Part shown: one piece after another, positions 33,219-42,336 of the stretch | Layout: each line of letters begins with the position of its first letter | How positions within the stretch are numbered: the first letter of the stretch is position 1 | NCBI GenBank assembly: GCA_002419585.1 | Contig: DIGJ01000014.1 | Span: 308,839 to 372,838, forward strand | Origin: Lachnoclostridium sp. UBA5725 | GTDB lineage: Bacteria > Bacillota > Clostridia > Lachnospirales > Lachnospiraceae | Direction of reading: 5' to 3' | DNA length: 64,000 nucleotides | Position numbers and translations under genes: made by a program | The notes under the pieces: model-generated | What the model was told of the DNA's origin: nothing | The model's input: the letters and a program-made list of their open reading frames with translations, nothing else | Database searches by the model: none

Positions 33219-33935
33219 TTAATTTTTATATTCTATCAAGTCCTTAATAACCTCACCTGCCACAATCAGACCTGCTACCGAAGGTACAAATGAAATGCTA
33301 CCAGGAAGACTTCTTTTGCTTCCTTTTTCTTCATTTGATTCCAGTGGTACCAATGCTTCCTCTGTTGAATAGACCACCTTTAATTTCTTAATATCGCGTT
33401 TCTTTAACTCTCTGCGCATCACTTTTGCCAGTGGACATACCTTTGTCTTATAGATATCTGTCACTTCAAATTTGGTTGGGTCCATTTTGTTTCCAGCTCC
33501 CATGGAGCTTATAATTGGGATATTGAACTCCTTTGCCTTCAAAACCAGCTCAATTTTAGCGGTAACGGTATCAATTGCATCCACAATATAATCATAGCTC
33601 TTAAAATCAAACGTGCTTGCATTGTCTGGCAAGAAAAAGGTGGAATACGTATAAACAATCGCTTCCGGATTAATTTCCAAAATACGTTCTTTCATCACTT
33701 CAACCTTGTCTCTTCCAATCGTTTTGTGAGTCGCAATAATCTGCCGATTGATATTCGTAAGTGAAACCTGATCATTGTCAATCAAATCAAAGGTACCAAT
33801 TCCACTTCGTGCCAAAGCCTCAACGCTAAATCCACCTACTCCGCCTACTCCAAATACGGCCACTCGTGCATTTTTTAAACGTTCTATCCCCTCATTTCCA
33901 ATTAGTAATTCCGTTCTTGAAAACTGATTTATCAT
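33219..33935 (-). CDS. tcdA: tRNA threonylcarbamoyladenosine dehydratase (E1-like)
   Basis: 238 residues, ThiF/MoeB/E1 fold. Nucleotide loop VAVFGVGGVGGFSVEALARSG (about 27-47), DNDQVSLTNINRQIIA, and a conserved RR/KK region; the lack of the zinc-binding CxxC pairs separates it from MoeB. Cyclises t6A37 to ct6A in tRNA using ATP. ATG 33935 with AGGAGG upstream; follows cobO by 21 bases. Confidence 0.92.
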   Translation of the reverse strand: MINQFSRTELLIGNEGIERLKNARVAVFGVGGVGGFSVEALARSGIGTFDLIDNDQVSLTNINRQIIATHKTIGRDKVEVMKERILEINPEAIVYTYSTFFLPDNASTFDFKSYDYIVDAIDTVTAKIELVLKAKEFNIPIISSMGAGNKMDPTKFEVTDIYKTKVCPLAKVMRRELKKRDIKKLKVVYSTEEALVPLESNEEKGSKRSLPGSISFVPSVAGLIVAGEVIKDLIEYKN

Positions 33936-33956
33936 ATTGATTTTATACCTTTCCTC

Positions 33957-34472
33957 CTAAAATTCGATTCCCTTTCTTGCAGGTTGATTTTTTTCAAACG
34001 GATGACGAACACATGTCATATTCGTAATGTAATCTGCCTTATCCAGAAAAAAAGCGGTGGGATTCCTTCCGGTAAGCACAAGCTCCACCTCTTCGCCAAG
34101 CGTTTCTATAAACTGTTCTAACGCCTTGCAATCAAGAAGCTTATCTTCATACGGATATGTAATTTCGTCTAGTACCACCATATCTACCTTTTTTTCTTTT
34201 ACCAATTGTATCACATGCCTCAGCGTTTGATTATGCATTTTTACCAGTTCTTTTTTTTCTTCCTCTGTCATTTGAAAGAGAAATCCGAAATCTTTTTCAT
34301 TCCGGCACACTTCAATATTTTCAATTTTCATGAGTATCGAAAGCTCACTGGTATCACTTCCTTTTAAAAACTGAGCAAATACCACTCTCTTTCCACTTCC
34401 CGCTGCTCGTATCGACAGTCCGATTGCGGCAGTTGTCTTACCTTTTCCATCGCCATGATAGACATGAATCAT
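33957..34472 (-). CDS. cobO: Cob(I)alamin adenosyltransferase, CobO/BtuR type
   Basis: 171 residues. Walker A GDGKGKTTAAIG at residues 7-18, then RAAGSGKRVVFAQFLKG, the Walker B-like VVLDEITYPY (about 106-115) and LTGRNP. Adenosylates reduced cobalamin to coenzyme B12 in the cytoplasm. Its ATG overlaps the stop of the upstream gene by four bases, linking it to a protein that resembles a B12-dependent methionine-synthase activation domain. Confidence 0.93.
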   Translation of the reverse strand: MIHVYHGDGKGKTTAAIGLSIRAAGSGKRVVFAQFLKGSDTSELSILMKIENIEVCRNEKDFGFLFQMTEEEKKELVKMHNQTLRHVIQLVKEKKVDMVVLDEITYPYEDKLLDCKALEQFIETLGEEVELVLTGRNPTAFFLDKADYITNMTCVRHPFEKNQPARKGIEF

Positions 34473-35122
34473 ACCCTACTCCCCCTTCCAAAAATCTGCA
34501 TTTCACCATAGCTGAATGCTTTCCTCTTATTCGTGCAGCTTATATTGCTGCAATTATTGCAAATTTGGAGTGCACACCTTTTCTTTTCATTGAAAGAAGT
34601 TATAAGAAAAACGACACTTTTACTAGGAATTAATGCGTATGCCTCGTTATGTGTGATCGTAGTCTTTGAGATACACTTTAATATTTCAGAAATGGATTCG
34701 ATTGGATAGTTATCCCCAATAAACTCGTATTTTTCGGGCCATTGTCCACATTCTGCATAGACTAAGGCTTCAAATTGTTCATAACTTTTACTTAGAAGCG
34801 CCATACACAGGCAATCCGCCACATAGGCTTCAAAAAGGTGATTCGTATGATAATAGTTGTTTAATAATTCGTCTACGCCAATTCCTAGCGTTATTGCTCC
34901 AATTATATATTCGTTCTCTTTTACAAAGGATAACCGATTTTTTGCTTCCTTATCGATAAACCTAAGATTTGCAATCGGTGTCATTGTCTTTTTTAAGTCC
35001 TCATATACTTCATGCAATTGCTCCTGATGGCTTATTTCAAAATGATACTGCTTTCTTATTTTGTCAAAATCCATTTCTTCCAAAGAAAGATTCCCAAAAG
35101 GTCTTGCATCGTTTTCATTCAT
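34469..35122 (-). CDS. Conserved protein resembling MetH-activation domain proteins
   Basis: 217 residues from ATG 35122 (MNENDARPFGNLSLEEM) with AAGGAG 9 bases upstream. Mostly helical; a middle stretch (AITLGIGVDELLNNYY, AYVADCLCMALL) looks like the cofactor-reactivation domain of cobalamin-dependent methionine synthase, and it ends in a Cys cluster, CALQICNNCSNISCTNKR, that could hold a metal centre. Coupled to cobO, which supports a B12 link. Family assignment is tentative; no catalytic residue can be named. Confidence 0.55.
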   Translation of the reverse strand: MNENDARPFGNLSLEEMDFDKIRKQYHFEISHQEQLHEVYEDLKKTMTPIANLRFIDKEAKNRLSFVKENEYIIGAITLGIGVDELLNNYYHTNHLFEAYVADCLCMALLSKSYEQFEALVYAECGQWPEKYEFIGDNYPIESISEILKCISKTTITHNEAYALIPSKSVVFLITSFNEKKRCALQICNNCSNISCTNKRKAFSYGEMQIFGRGSRV

Positions 35123-35202
35123 GTGTATACACTCCTTTCCTACTTTTGTTCCATCCATTTTTATTTAGTATAACAAAAAAGACGGAAATTGGAAATTCTC
35201 TC

Positions 35203-35230
35203 TTGCAATAATAAAAAAATGAAATATAAT
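35203..35230 (+). promoter_or_regulatory. Promoter of the mraY homologue
   Basis: -35 TTGCAA and -10 TATAAT with a 16-bp spacer, about 50 bases before the start codon. Confidence 0.65.
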
Positions 35231-35283
35231 ATAGCATGTACGAAAGAAGCAAAATAATCAAGAAATAGAAAGGAATTTACTAC

Positions 35284-36246
35284 ATGCTGAATCTGTTCGC
35301 GAATTCATTAAGTTCAAACTTAATTTCATTTTTAGGCATTATGCTTGCCTTTATACTCACCTGTTTTAGTATGCAAAAGCTCACAAAGATTCTTCCAACG
35401 GATAAAGGACGTGAATATGCCCATGACGGAAGTCTTTCAGCTGGAAAACCAAGAGGTGCAGGCTTTTTATTCATTCTTGTCTTTGTAATTACCGTTTTGA
35501 TATTCGGGCAAATCGAGCGGGAATTACTCATTTACCTAGTTTTAGTTGTTGCTGCAATGATGACTGGATTTTTGGATGATTGTTCCAAAACCTCCTGGGG
35601 AGAATACAAAAAAGGGTTCCTTGATTTTATTATTGCCATCATGGTAGCGGTTACTTATTTAAACTTTAATCCAAATACGATCTATATCGTAACGTTAGGT
35701 AAAACCGTAACCATTCCAAGCTTACTATTTGGTGCTTTGATTGTAATCTTAGTATGGGCTTCCATTAATGTAACAAACTGTGCAGATGGCGTAGATGGTT
35801 TATCTGGTACCTTAACGATTATATCATTAATGACAATTTACATGATTAATACCATTCAAAAGGTTGCTCCAGGTTTCTCCTATTATATTTTAATCTTTAC
35901 GGTCTGTATCCTTGGATATCTATGGTATAACGCAAATCCAAGTAAGCTTATGATGGGTGATGCCGGTTCTCGTGCAATGGGGCTATTTATCAGTATCGCA
36001 ATCTTAAAAACTGGCAGCCCGATTTTATATATTCCGGTTGCAATCGTCCTTATATTAGATGGTGGTTTAGGCTTAATAAAAGTAACCCTCATTCGTTTCT
36101 TAAAAGTGAATGCTTTTAAGAATATCCTTACCCCACTTCATGATCATGTTCGTAAGAAGATGGGATGGTCTAGTACACAAGCAGTCTTTCGCTTTGCGAT
36201 TATTCAAATTATCTTTGCGGTTGCTGTAATTTATATGATACTCTAA
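35284..36246 (+). CDS. mraY: MraY-family phospho-MurNAc-pentapeptide (or related) transferase
   Basis: 320 residues with about ten membrane helices. Conserved cytoplasmic motifs: FLDDCSK (two Asp for Mg/UDP-sugar), NVTNCADGVDGLSG and GDAGSRAMG. The C-terminal motif, PxHHH in classical MraY, reads PLHDH here. MraY transfers P-MurNAc-pentapeptide to undecaprenyl phosphate in peptidoglycan synthesis. This copy stands alone between a cobalamin gene and a secreted GH3, not in a dcw cluster, so it may be a second, specialised (for example sporulation) enzyme or another polyprenyl-phosphate glycosyltransferase. Confidence 0.85.
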   Translation: MLNLFANSLSSNLISFLGIMLAFILTCFSMQKLTKILPTDKGREYAHDGSLSAGKPRGAGFLFILVFVITVLIFGQIERELLIYLVLVVAAMMTGFLDDCSKTSWGEYKKGFLDFIIAIMVAVTYLNFNPNTIYIVTLGKTVTIPSLLFGALIVILVWASINVTNCADGVDGLSGTLTIISLMTIYMINTIQKVAPGFSYYILIFTVCILGYLWYNANPSKLMMGDAGSRAMGLFISIAILKTGSPILYIPVAIVLILDGGLGLIKVTLIRFLKVNAFKNILTPLHDHVRKKMGWSSTQAVFRFAIIQIIFAVAVIYMIL

Positions 36247-36255
36247 TATAAAAAT

Positions 36256-36303
36256 AAACTCTGCCAATTAAGACATTCATATCATGCTTAATTGGCAGAG
36301 TTT
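36256..36303 (+). terminator. Bidirectional terminator between mraY and the GH3 gene
   Basis: 17-bp stem AAACTCTGCCAATTAAG with its complement, followed by TTGTTTTT on the plus strand and TTATTTTTA on the minus strand. Serves the two converging genes. Confidence 0.95.
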
Positions 36304-36314
36304 TGTTTTTAATT

Positions 36315-39300
36315 CTACTTTTTAACTTTAACTACAGCTCGTTTTGAAGCAAGACTATAATATTTCTCGTCTCCTACCTTTTTATATGCTTTGACTTTAT
36401 ACTTATAGGTTCCGCTTTCTTTCACTTTACTGTCTACATATGAAACCTCATCTTTTTTTACATTTGCGATCTTTATGTATTTCTTTTTAGCAGAATCAAA
36501 ACGATATACGGTATATCCTGAAATATCTTTACTCTTTTTCCATGAAATACTTACTTTTTTCGAATCAATCTGCATTGCAGTAACCTTTGCTACTGCTTTT
36601 GGTAGTATGTTAAAGGTAACCTCCTTTGTTCCGCTATAATTACCAATACCTTTGATAATAGCCGTAGCCTTTCCTACTTTTTTGTTGTTCTTATAGGTTA
36701 CTTCATAGTCGACACCTTTCACTAAATCCTTACCATCAATCCTTATTTTAAAATCTGGTGTTAGCTCTTTTCCTGTAAATGTAGCTATTTTTATCTGGTC
36801 AAACGCTTTTGCGATTGAAATTTCTTTTACTTCTTCCTTCTTTTCTGGTGTCGTTACAACCGGTGGATAATATCCTTGTGAACCTTCTCGATAAACTGCT
36901 GACTTTGTGGTTTTCATATAGGATGAAAGATTTGTAAACTCACTTGAATATGCCTTTGCTTTGATATCGCTATATAGTCTTTGCATATCGTTTGATCGCA
37001 TAATAATATTCAAATTATGAATTGCTGATTTTTGAATATCTCCAAGTGCAATTATGTTGTTGTTTGGATAATCTCCTTTATAAACGATTGTTTTACCACT
37101 ATCCTTTATTGACGCTACATCTGTGGTCAACTCTGTTTTATAGCTTCCTGGACCAAAGTAATTTACTGTATACTCCCGATAAATGTTTTCTCCATTTACT
37201 ACAATAGACTCACCCGATACGGTTGCCACATTGGAAGCTCCTAAATTTGCTTCAACGGTTTGCTTTCCATCCTTTGAAACTACAAATTCGCCCCATGCCG
37301 CTTTTTTGTAGGGGAACATGTAAAATAAAGAATCTTGTAACGCAATCTGTCCCTTTTCATCAAAGGTTGGTCCATAATCCATAACTCCTCCGATGATACC
37401 ATTTGCTTTATCAATTCCACCTGGCATAATCATATCATTTCCGGCATGCATGGATTTTACCTCAGAAGAAGATCCACCATTCCAATCTGTCATGATTAAC
37501 CCTTTGAAGCCCCATTCTCCTCTTGCAACATTGGTATTTAGTTCATAAGAATCCGCTGTTGGCACTCCGTTAATTAGGTTATAGGAAGTCATAATTGACA
37601 TAGGTTGTGATTCTTTTACTGCCATTTCAAATCCCTTTAAATAGATTTCACGAAGGGTACGTTCGGTTACTATCGTGTCAACTGCATTTCTATTTTCCTC
37701 TTGATTGTTTGCTGCATAGTGTTTCAGACAAGCTCCAACTCCAGGTATTGACTGTACTCCCAAGGTAATTGCTGCAGCTGCTTCTCCAGAAATAAATGGA
37801 TCTTCGGAAAAATATTCAAAGTTTCTTCCGCAAAGTGGATCACGATGGATATTAAGTCCAGGTCCAAGCAAAAGGGTAATGTTTAACTCGCCTAACTCAT
37901 CCCCGAAGGCTACTCCGACTTTTTTAATCAAGTCAAGATTCCATGTCTGAGCAAGTAAGGTTGCCACCGGCCACGCGGTACAATACTGATAATAGGTTGC
38001 TTTTTCTTTGGTATCAACGTTGGTAGCATCATAGACTTGCTTTACTCGAATTCCTCCAGGTCCATCCGCTAATACAATACTTGGTATTCCATGATTACTA
38101 TAAGCGGCGGTTTCACCTGCTGCTCCTGGAATCGTGCTGGAATTGGAGCCTACGATTGGAGAACCTTCATTTGCTACTCCCCATCCACTACCACAATTTA
38201 GTTTTGCTAGTTCTTCGGTGGTAAGTTGCGCGATAAATTCCTCCATACTTACCGCTCCCAATGCTACATCATGTAATGTTGCTCCTTTTTTATCCGCAAC
38301 TACTTTTACTTTTTCATAGCTTTTCTTTGCGGTATAGGAGGAATCGGTTGTATAAGTGGTAACCTCTTCATTTTCATATTCGGAAGCATTATTTTTCGTA
38401 ATCACCTTACTTCCATCAATCGTTATCCATTTTGCATTTGCAATTTCACTTGCTTCCAGCTTGTAAGAATAAGGGATTTCTCCTTTTTTTGAAAGTTCAG
38501 CTACGGACTCTGAAGCAGTAAGCTGCTTGCTTAACTGTTCGGTTATCGCTTCTTTTGAAACGGTAAGCTTTGCAGCAACCGTTGTATTTCTAGAAGAATT
38601 TCCTACACGAATTAGATAATCTCCCTTATCAAGGACATAGGCTGATTTTTGCTCATTATAATAAGACATATCTTCTGTATTAAAAGATATGGTAACGCTC
38701 TGGGATTGTCCTGGAGCCAATACATCTGTTTTAGCAAATCCTCCTAGCTCCTGATATGCTTTTTCTGCGGTCGTATCTGGTGCTGAGAAATATACTTCCA
38801 CCACTTCTTTTCCAGAATAAGTTGTACCGGTATTGGTAACTTTTGCACTTACTTTCACCTGATTTTCATCCGCAGTCACATCGGTTACAGCAATCGAAAA
38901 ATCGGTGTAGGATTTACCGAAACCAAATTCATAAGCAGGTGTGACATTAAATGTATCAAAATAACGATATCCTACATAAATTCCTTCGGTATACACTTCC
39001 TTTTTCACATTATTATCATTATTTGAAAAGGTTGCAGATGCTGGGTAATCTGAATAATTTACTGCCCAGGTATCCGTCAGTTTTCCAGATGGTGTTACAG
39101 CACCAGAAATTACATCTAGCAAAGCATTACCAGCTTCTTGGCCAGCCTGACCCATCAAAAGTAGAGTGTCTAATCCAGGTGTTGATCGGACAAACTTGGT
39201 ATCAATAATACCTCCCACATTCAGCACTACAATGGTCTTGTCAAATTTAGCACCCACACGAGTAATATTATCCTTTTCCGTATCGGTCAGCTCATAGTCA

Positions 39301-39947
39301 CCATAGACAAAGTCTTTGTTTCCTTGTGTTGTGATTTTTCCACTCTTTGTCAACTGGCGGTCAGCGCCCTCTCCCGCATTCCTTGATATTACATAGATTG
39401 CAGTATCCGTATCCTTTGCTGCAGCATTTAGATCACTTTCGGTAAACTCCATTTCTGGATACGCAAAGGTTGCCATAGGACTAGAGGAAACTGCTGTATT
39501 TTCCTTGTCATATCCTAGTGCATAGCTATCCAAAAGTCTAGCCGTTGTAATATCATATCCTGCTTTTTTAAATGCGGTGTATATATTGATATTGTACCGA
39601 TCGCTTTGATTTACATTGATATCTCCTCCACCAGAGAGTCCTCCGTTAAACGGATCCCCAGATCCCGTACCTCCACGAATGGTTCTGGCCGCACCGCCTC
39701 CAAATAGTGCTATCTTCTTTGTCTCTTTGCTAAGTGGTAAAACATGATTTTTGTTTTCTAATAATACCATTCCCTCCGCAGCCGCTTCTCTTGCCAATTG
39801 TGCATTATTCTTTTCCCTTAGCGTGATTACATTTGTGGTAGTTGCTGCTCTCATTGTTATTGGACTTACGGTAGATACCAACATAGAGCAAGCCAATAAT
39901 GTAGAGAGTATGATTTTCTTTGATTTCTTAATTCCTTTCATTCCCAT
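36315..39947 (-). CDS. Secreted GH3-family glycosidase with permuted domains and C-terminal Ig/FnIII modules
   Basis: 1,210 residues; start ATG 39947 or the second ATG at 39941, after AAAGGAGAAGG. Signal peptide ends near residue 34 (MRAATTT). The GH3 C-terminal-type domain comes first (AREAAAEGMVLLENKNHVLPL, about 50-330), then an FnIII-like domain (about 350-455). The catalytic TIM barrel is about 570-890 (VLADGPGGIRV, GRNFEYFSEDPF, KHYAANNQEENR; nucleophile in TDWNG near 817). The tail has an Ig-like module (LVKGVDYEVTYKNNKKVGKA) and FnIII near 1115-1205. A beta-glucosidase is the default; beta-xylosidase or hexosaminidase cannot be excluded. No anchor motif. Confidence 0.9.
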   Translation of the reverse strand: MGMKGIKKSKKIILSTLLACSMLVSTVSPITMRAATTTNVITLREKNNAQLAREAAAEGMVLLENKNHVLPLSKETKKIALFGGGAARTIRGGTGSGDPFNGGLSGGGDINVNQSDRYNINIYTAFKKAGYDITTARLLDSYALGYDKENTAVSSSPMATFAYPEMEFTESDLNAAAKDTDTAIYVISRNAGEGADRQLTKSGKITTQGNKDFVYGDYELTDTEKDNITRVGAKFDKTIVVLNVGGIIDTKFVRSTPGLDTLLLMGQAGQEAGNALLDVISGAVTPSGKLTDTWAVNYSDYPASATFSNNDNNVKKEVYTEGIYVGYRYFDTFNVTPAYEFGFGKSYTDFSIAVTDVTADENQVKVSAKVTNTGTTYSGKEVVEVYFSAPDTTAEKAYQELGGFAKTDVLAPGQSQSVTISFNTEDMSYYNEQKSAYVLDKGDYLIRVGNSSRNTTVAAKLTVSKEAITEQLSKQLTASESVAELSKKGEIPYSYKLEASEIANAKWITIDGSKVITKNNASEYENEEVTTYTTDSSYTAKKSYEKVKVVADKKGATLHDVALGAVSMEEFIAQLTTEELAKLNCGSGWGVANEGSPIVGSNSSTIPGAAGETAAYSNHGIPSIVLADGPGGIRVKQVYDATNVDTKEKATYYQYCTAWPVATLLAQTWNLDLIKKVGVAFGDELGELNITLLLGPGLNIHRDPLCGRNFEYFSEDPFISGEAAAAITLGVQSIPGVGACLKHYAANNQEENRNAVDTIVTERTLREIYLKGFEMAVKESQPMSIMTSYNLINGVPTADSYELNTNVARGEWGFKGLIMTDWNGGSSSEVKSMHAGNDMIMPGGIDKANGIIGGVMDYGPTFDEKGQIALQDSLFYMFPYKKAAWGEFVVSKDGKQTVEANLGASNVATVSGESIVVNGENIYREYTVNYFGPGSYKTELTTDVASIKDSGKTIVYKGDYPNNNIIALGDIQKSAIHNLNIIMRSNDMQRLYSDIKAKAYSSEFTNLSSYMKTTKSAVYREGSQGYYPPVVTTPEKKEEVKEISIAKAFDQIKIATFTGKELTPDFKIRIDGKDLVKGVDYEVTYKNNKKVGKATAIIKGIGNYSGTKEVTFNILPKAVAKVTAMQIDSKKVSISWKKSKDISGYTVYRFDSAKKKYIKIANVKKDEVSYVDSKVKESGTYKYKVKAYKKVGDEKYYSLASKRAVVKVKK

Positions 39948-40125
39948 CCTTCTCCTTTAATCAAATTATTAATTACGCGCAATTAATTCGAAAGTAGAAT
40001 ATCATCCACTCTTCTACTTTACAAGACCACTATCACAACAGGCATCTTACTGTGACAAATGACATGCATACAGTATAAAAGGCATAATTTTGGCACGAAT
40101 GGTATGGGTTTTTCTTCTATGCATA

Positions 40126-40154
40126 TTGACTATTTTTTGTATGTTTCATATACT
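40126..40154 (+). promoter_or_regulatory. Promoter of the LytTR two-component operon
   Basis: -35 TTGACT, 17-bp spacer, -10 TATACT. It lies downstream of the open-frame extension at 40090, supporting the start at 40192. Confidence 0.75.
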
Positions 40155-40191
40155 TAAAAGTGACACTTTGTATAAAAATTGGAGGACAACC

Positions 40192-40920
40192 ATGTCTCAA
40201 TTGAATATTGCTATATGTGAAGACGAACCTGTGGTTTTACATCACATTACCCAGGTAATCCAGTCTGAATTTCAGATTCTTAACCTTCCAGTAACCATTC
40301 AATCCTACAAAAAACCAGAGCTCCTTGCTTTGCAACTAAAAAAGGGAGTTCTTTTTAATATTTTATTTTTAGACATTGATATGCCATGTCTTAACGGAAT
40401 CGAGCTTGCAAAACTTGCCAACCAAATGATATCCAAAGCTTTCATTGTCTTCATTTCCTCGAAGGAAGAAATGGTATATCAATCATTTCGGGTTCATCCG
40501 TTCCGTTTTATCCGAAAGTTTGAATTCAATAAAGAAATTCATGCCTGTATCACCGACATCGTCGATGAGTTCTCCGAACAAATAAATCAAGAATACCTTA
40601 TTTTTTCCAGCCAGAATGCTCTCTTTCGCTTAAATATTCACGATATTGTTTACATTGAAAGTATTGGCAAGATGCTGCGAATCGTTATGAAAGAAAAAGA
40701 ACTCGAAGTCCGTTATGTCCTATCTGATATGGAAAATCAATTAAAGCCTTATCATTTTATGCGGATTCACAAAAGCTTTCTCGTAAATAGAACCTTTATT
40801 TTCAGTATTGAGACCAAGGAAATTCTTTTGACCAATGGAATTTCCCTGCCTCTAAGTCGTTATCGTGCCAAAGAAACAAAACAAAAATTTCAGGAGATGT
40901 TCCTATGCAATTTATACTGA
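40192..40920 (+). CDS. LytTR-family response regulator (AgrA-like)
   Basis: 242 residues from ATG 40192 (MSQLNIAICEDEPVV) with GGAGG upstream. Receiver domain 1-125: acidic CEDE at 9-12, phospho-acceptor Asp61 in FLDIDMPCLNG. LytTR DNA-binding domain about 140-240 (IHDIVYIESIGKMLRIVM; MRIHKSFLVNRTFI). Binds paired 9-bp direct repeats in this family. Overlaps the sensor-kinase gene by 16 bases. No pheromone or AgrB-like processing gene is adjacent. Candidate sites in this window are at 20545 and 60325. Confidence 0.93.
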   Translation: MSQLNIAICEDEPVVLHHITQVIQSEFQILNLPVTIQSYKKPELLALQLKKGVLFNILFLDIDMPCLNGIELAKLANQMISKAFIVFISSKEEMVYQSFRVHPFRFIRKFEFNKEIHACITDIVDEFSEQINQEYLIFSSQNALFRLNIHDIVYIESIGKMLRIVMKEKELEVRYVLSDMENQLKPYHFMRIHKSFLVNRTFIFSIETKEILLTNGISLPLSRYRAKETKQKFQEMFLCNLY

Positions 40921-42233
40921 ATCAAGACTACCCTTACTATTCCTGGTACCATATTCTTATTGATTATATTGGTTTATTCCTCAACAGTTTTTTCCTACTG
41001 TATTTATTGGATAAATGCTTTGGCCTAAAAAAACATTTGGTACATAAAAAGTTCATTCTTTTCTCATCGATAAGTATAAGTACGCTATGTTTTATCATTG
41101 GTGGTGAGCTTTCAAATCATAAAGGTTATATTTATTACACTACTTTTATTTGTGTAGGCATCTTCTTTTCCATGATTCTCTTTCAAAATTCATTATATAA
41201 TAAATTTATTTGTGTGATGCTCTATACAAGCTCAGTGATCACAATTAACGGACTCGTTGAGATCACTATTTACATGATTTTGAATCAACCGAAGGATGTT
41301 TTGCTTTCGGTACCTGTTTTTACACTTTTATTTTTTATAAAACGGATTGGAGAATATATTCTGGTTTATTACCTTGTTCGATTTATTATCCACTACTCAC
41401 CAAAGAATTCTTTCTCGATTCCAAAAATATATTGGGCTTCCTATTTAACGCTAATTTTACTGAGTGTCATCAAATCCTATCTTGATATACCCCCAATGCT
41501 AAAAAACCTTTCTTATTTATTGAACCTACTCATACTTCTTCTTACTAATTTAAGTATTTACTACTTTTTTTATTCGTCGGTAATGCAATATAACATCAAG
41601 CTAAAGTATTCATTAGAAAACCAACAGCTTTTGTTGGAACAAAAACACCTTGCTGAAATCAATCAAGTATATGAAGACATGCGCCAGCTTAGGCATGAAC
41701 TCAAAAACCACATTTTTTGCATGGACATCTTACTATCTGATAAAAATTATACCGAGCTCGAACAGTACTTTTCACAATTAAAAGAGGCAACACCAATCTC
41801 CCGCCAAATGGACTTTGGGTCTCATAGTATCAATGCATTGCTAAATAGTAAAATCGAATTGGCAAAAACAAAAGGAATCGAATTTTGTATCACTGCAAAA
41901 ATACCTGCTTCCTTAAAAATAAAAGAATTTGATCTTTGTAGTATCCTTGGAAATCTTTGCGATAATGCAATCGAAGCCTCTGAACATAATAATAACAAAT
42001 GGATTGTTGTCAATATTTTTGAATATGGCAATTATCTTTCCATCACTGTAACAAACTATGTTAATTCAAATGTTCTTTCTGAAAACCCTGCTCTTTCTAC
42101 AACCAAAAAAGATAAAAAAGTACATGGTCTGGGTGTTGAAATTATCAAAAAATTGGCTCAAAAATACGATGGGATTGTCTTATTCAAAACCGAAGGAAAT
42201 AAATTTGTTGCCAGTGTACAACTTAAAAACTAG
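40905..42233 (+). CDS. GHKL sensor histidine kinase (AgrC-like)
   Basis: 442 residues with six or seven membrane segments in the first 225, then a short coiled coil and the phospho-acceptor motif RQLRHELKNH (His264). The GHKL ATPase region has GNLCDNAIEAS near 348-358 and GLGVEIIKKLA near 408. The layout matches quorum/peptide-sensing kinases that partner LytTR regulators. Co-transcribed and translationally coupled with the regulator; signal unknown. Confidence 0.92.
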   Translation: MQFILNQDYPYYSWYHILIDYIGLFLNSFFLLYLLDKCFGLKKHLVHKKFILFSSISISTLCFIIGGELSNHKGYIYYTTFICVGIFFSMILFQNSLYNKFICVMLYTSSVITINGLVEITIYMILNQPKDVLLSVPVFTLLFFIKRIGEYILVYYLVRFIIHYSPKNSFSIPKIYWASYLTLILLSVIKSYLDIPPMLKNLSYLLNLLILLLTNLSIYYFFYSSVMQYNIKLKYSLENQQLLLEQKHLAEINQVYEDMRQLRHELKNHIFCMDILLSDKNYTELEQYFSQLKEATPISRQMDFGSHSINALLNSKIELAKTKGIEFCITAKIPASLKIKEFDLCSILGNLCDNAIEASEHNNNKWIVVNIFEYGNYLSITVTNYVNSNVLSENPALSTTKKDKKVHGLGVEIIKKLAQKYDGIVLFKTEGNKFVASVQLKN

Positions 42234-42286
42234 TGCGATTCTCTAAATCATCATTACTGAAAAATTTCGATCACATTGTTTGGTGC

Positions 42287-42326
42287 AAAAAAAACCTCCG
42301 TACAAATTCTGTACGGAGGTTTTTTT
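42287..42326 (+). terminator. Bidirectional terminator between the kinase and transaldolase genes
   Basis: Perfect stem ACCTCCGTACA/TGTACGGAGGT extended by A/T runs, 5-base loop. Serves both converging genes. Confidence 0.96.
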
Positions 42327-42336
42327 ATAATCTTGT

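Noticed and set aside
40090..40191. Extended N-terminus of the LytTR regulator (34 extra codons with a hydrophobic stretch)
   Set aside because: The promoter (40126-40154) lies inside this extension and a good ribosome site precedes ATG 40192, where the receiver domain begins.
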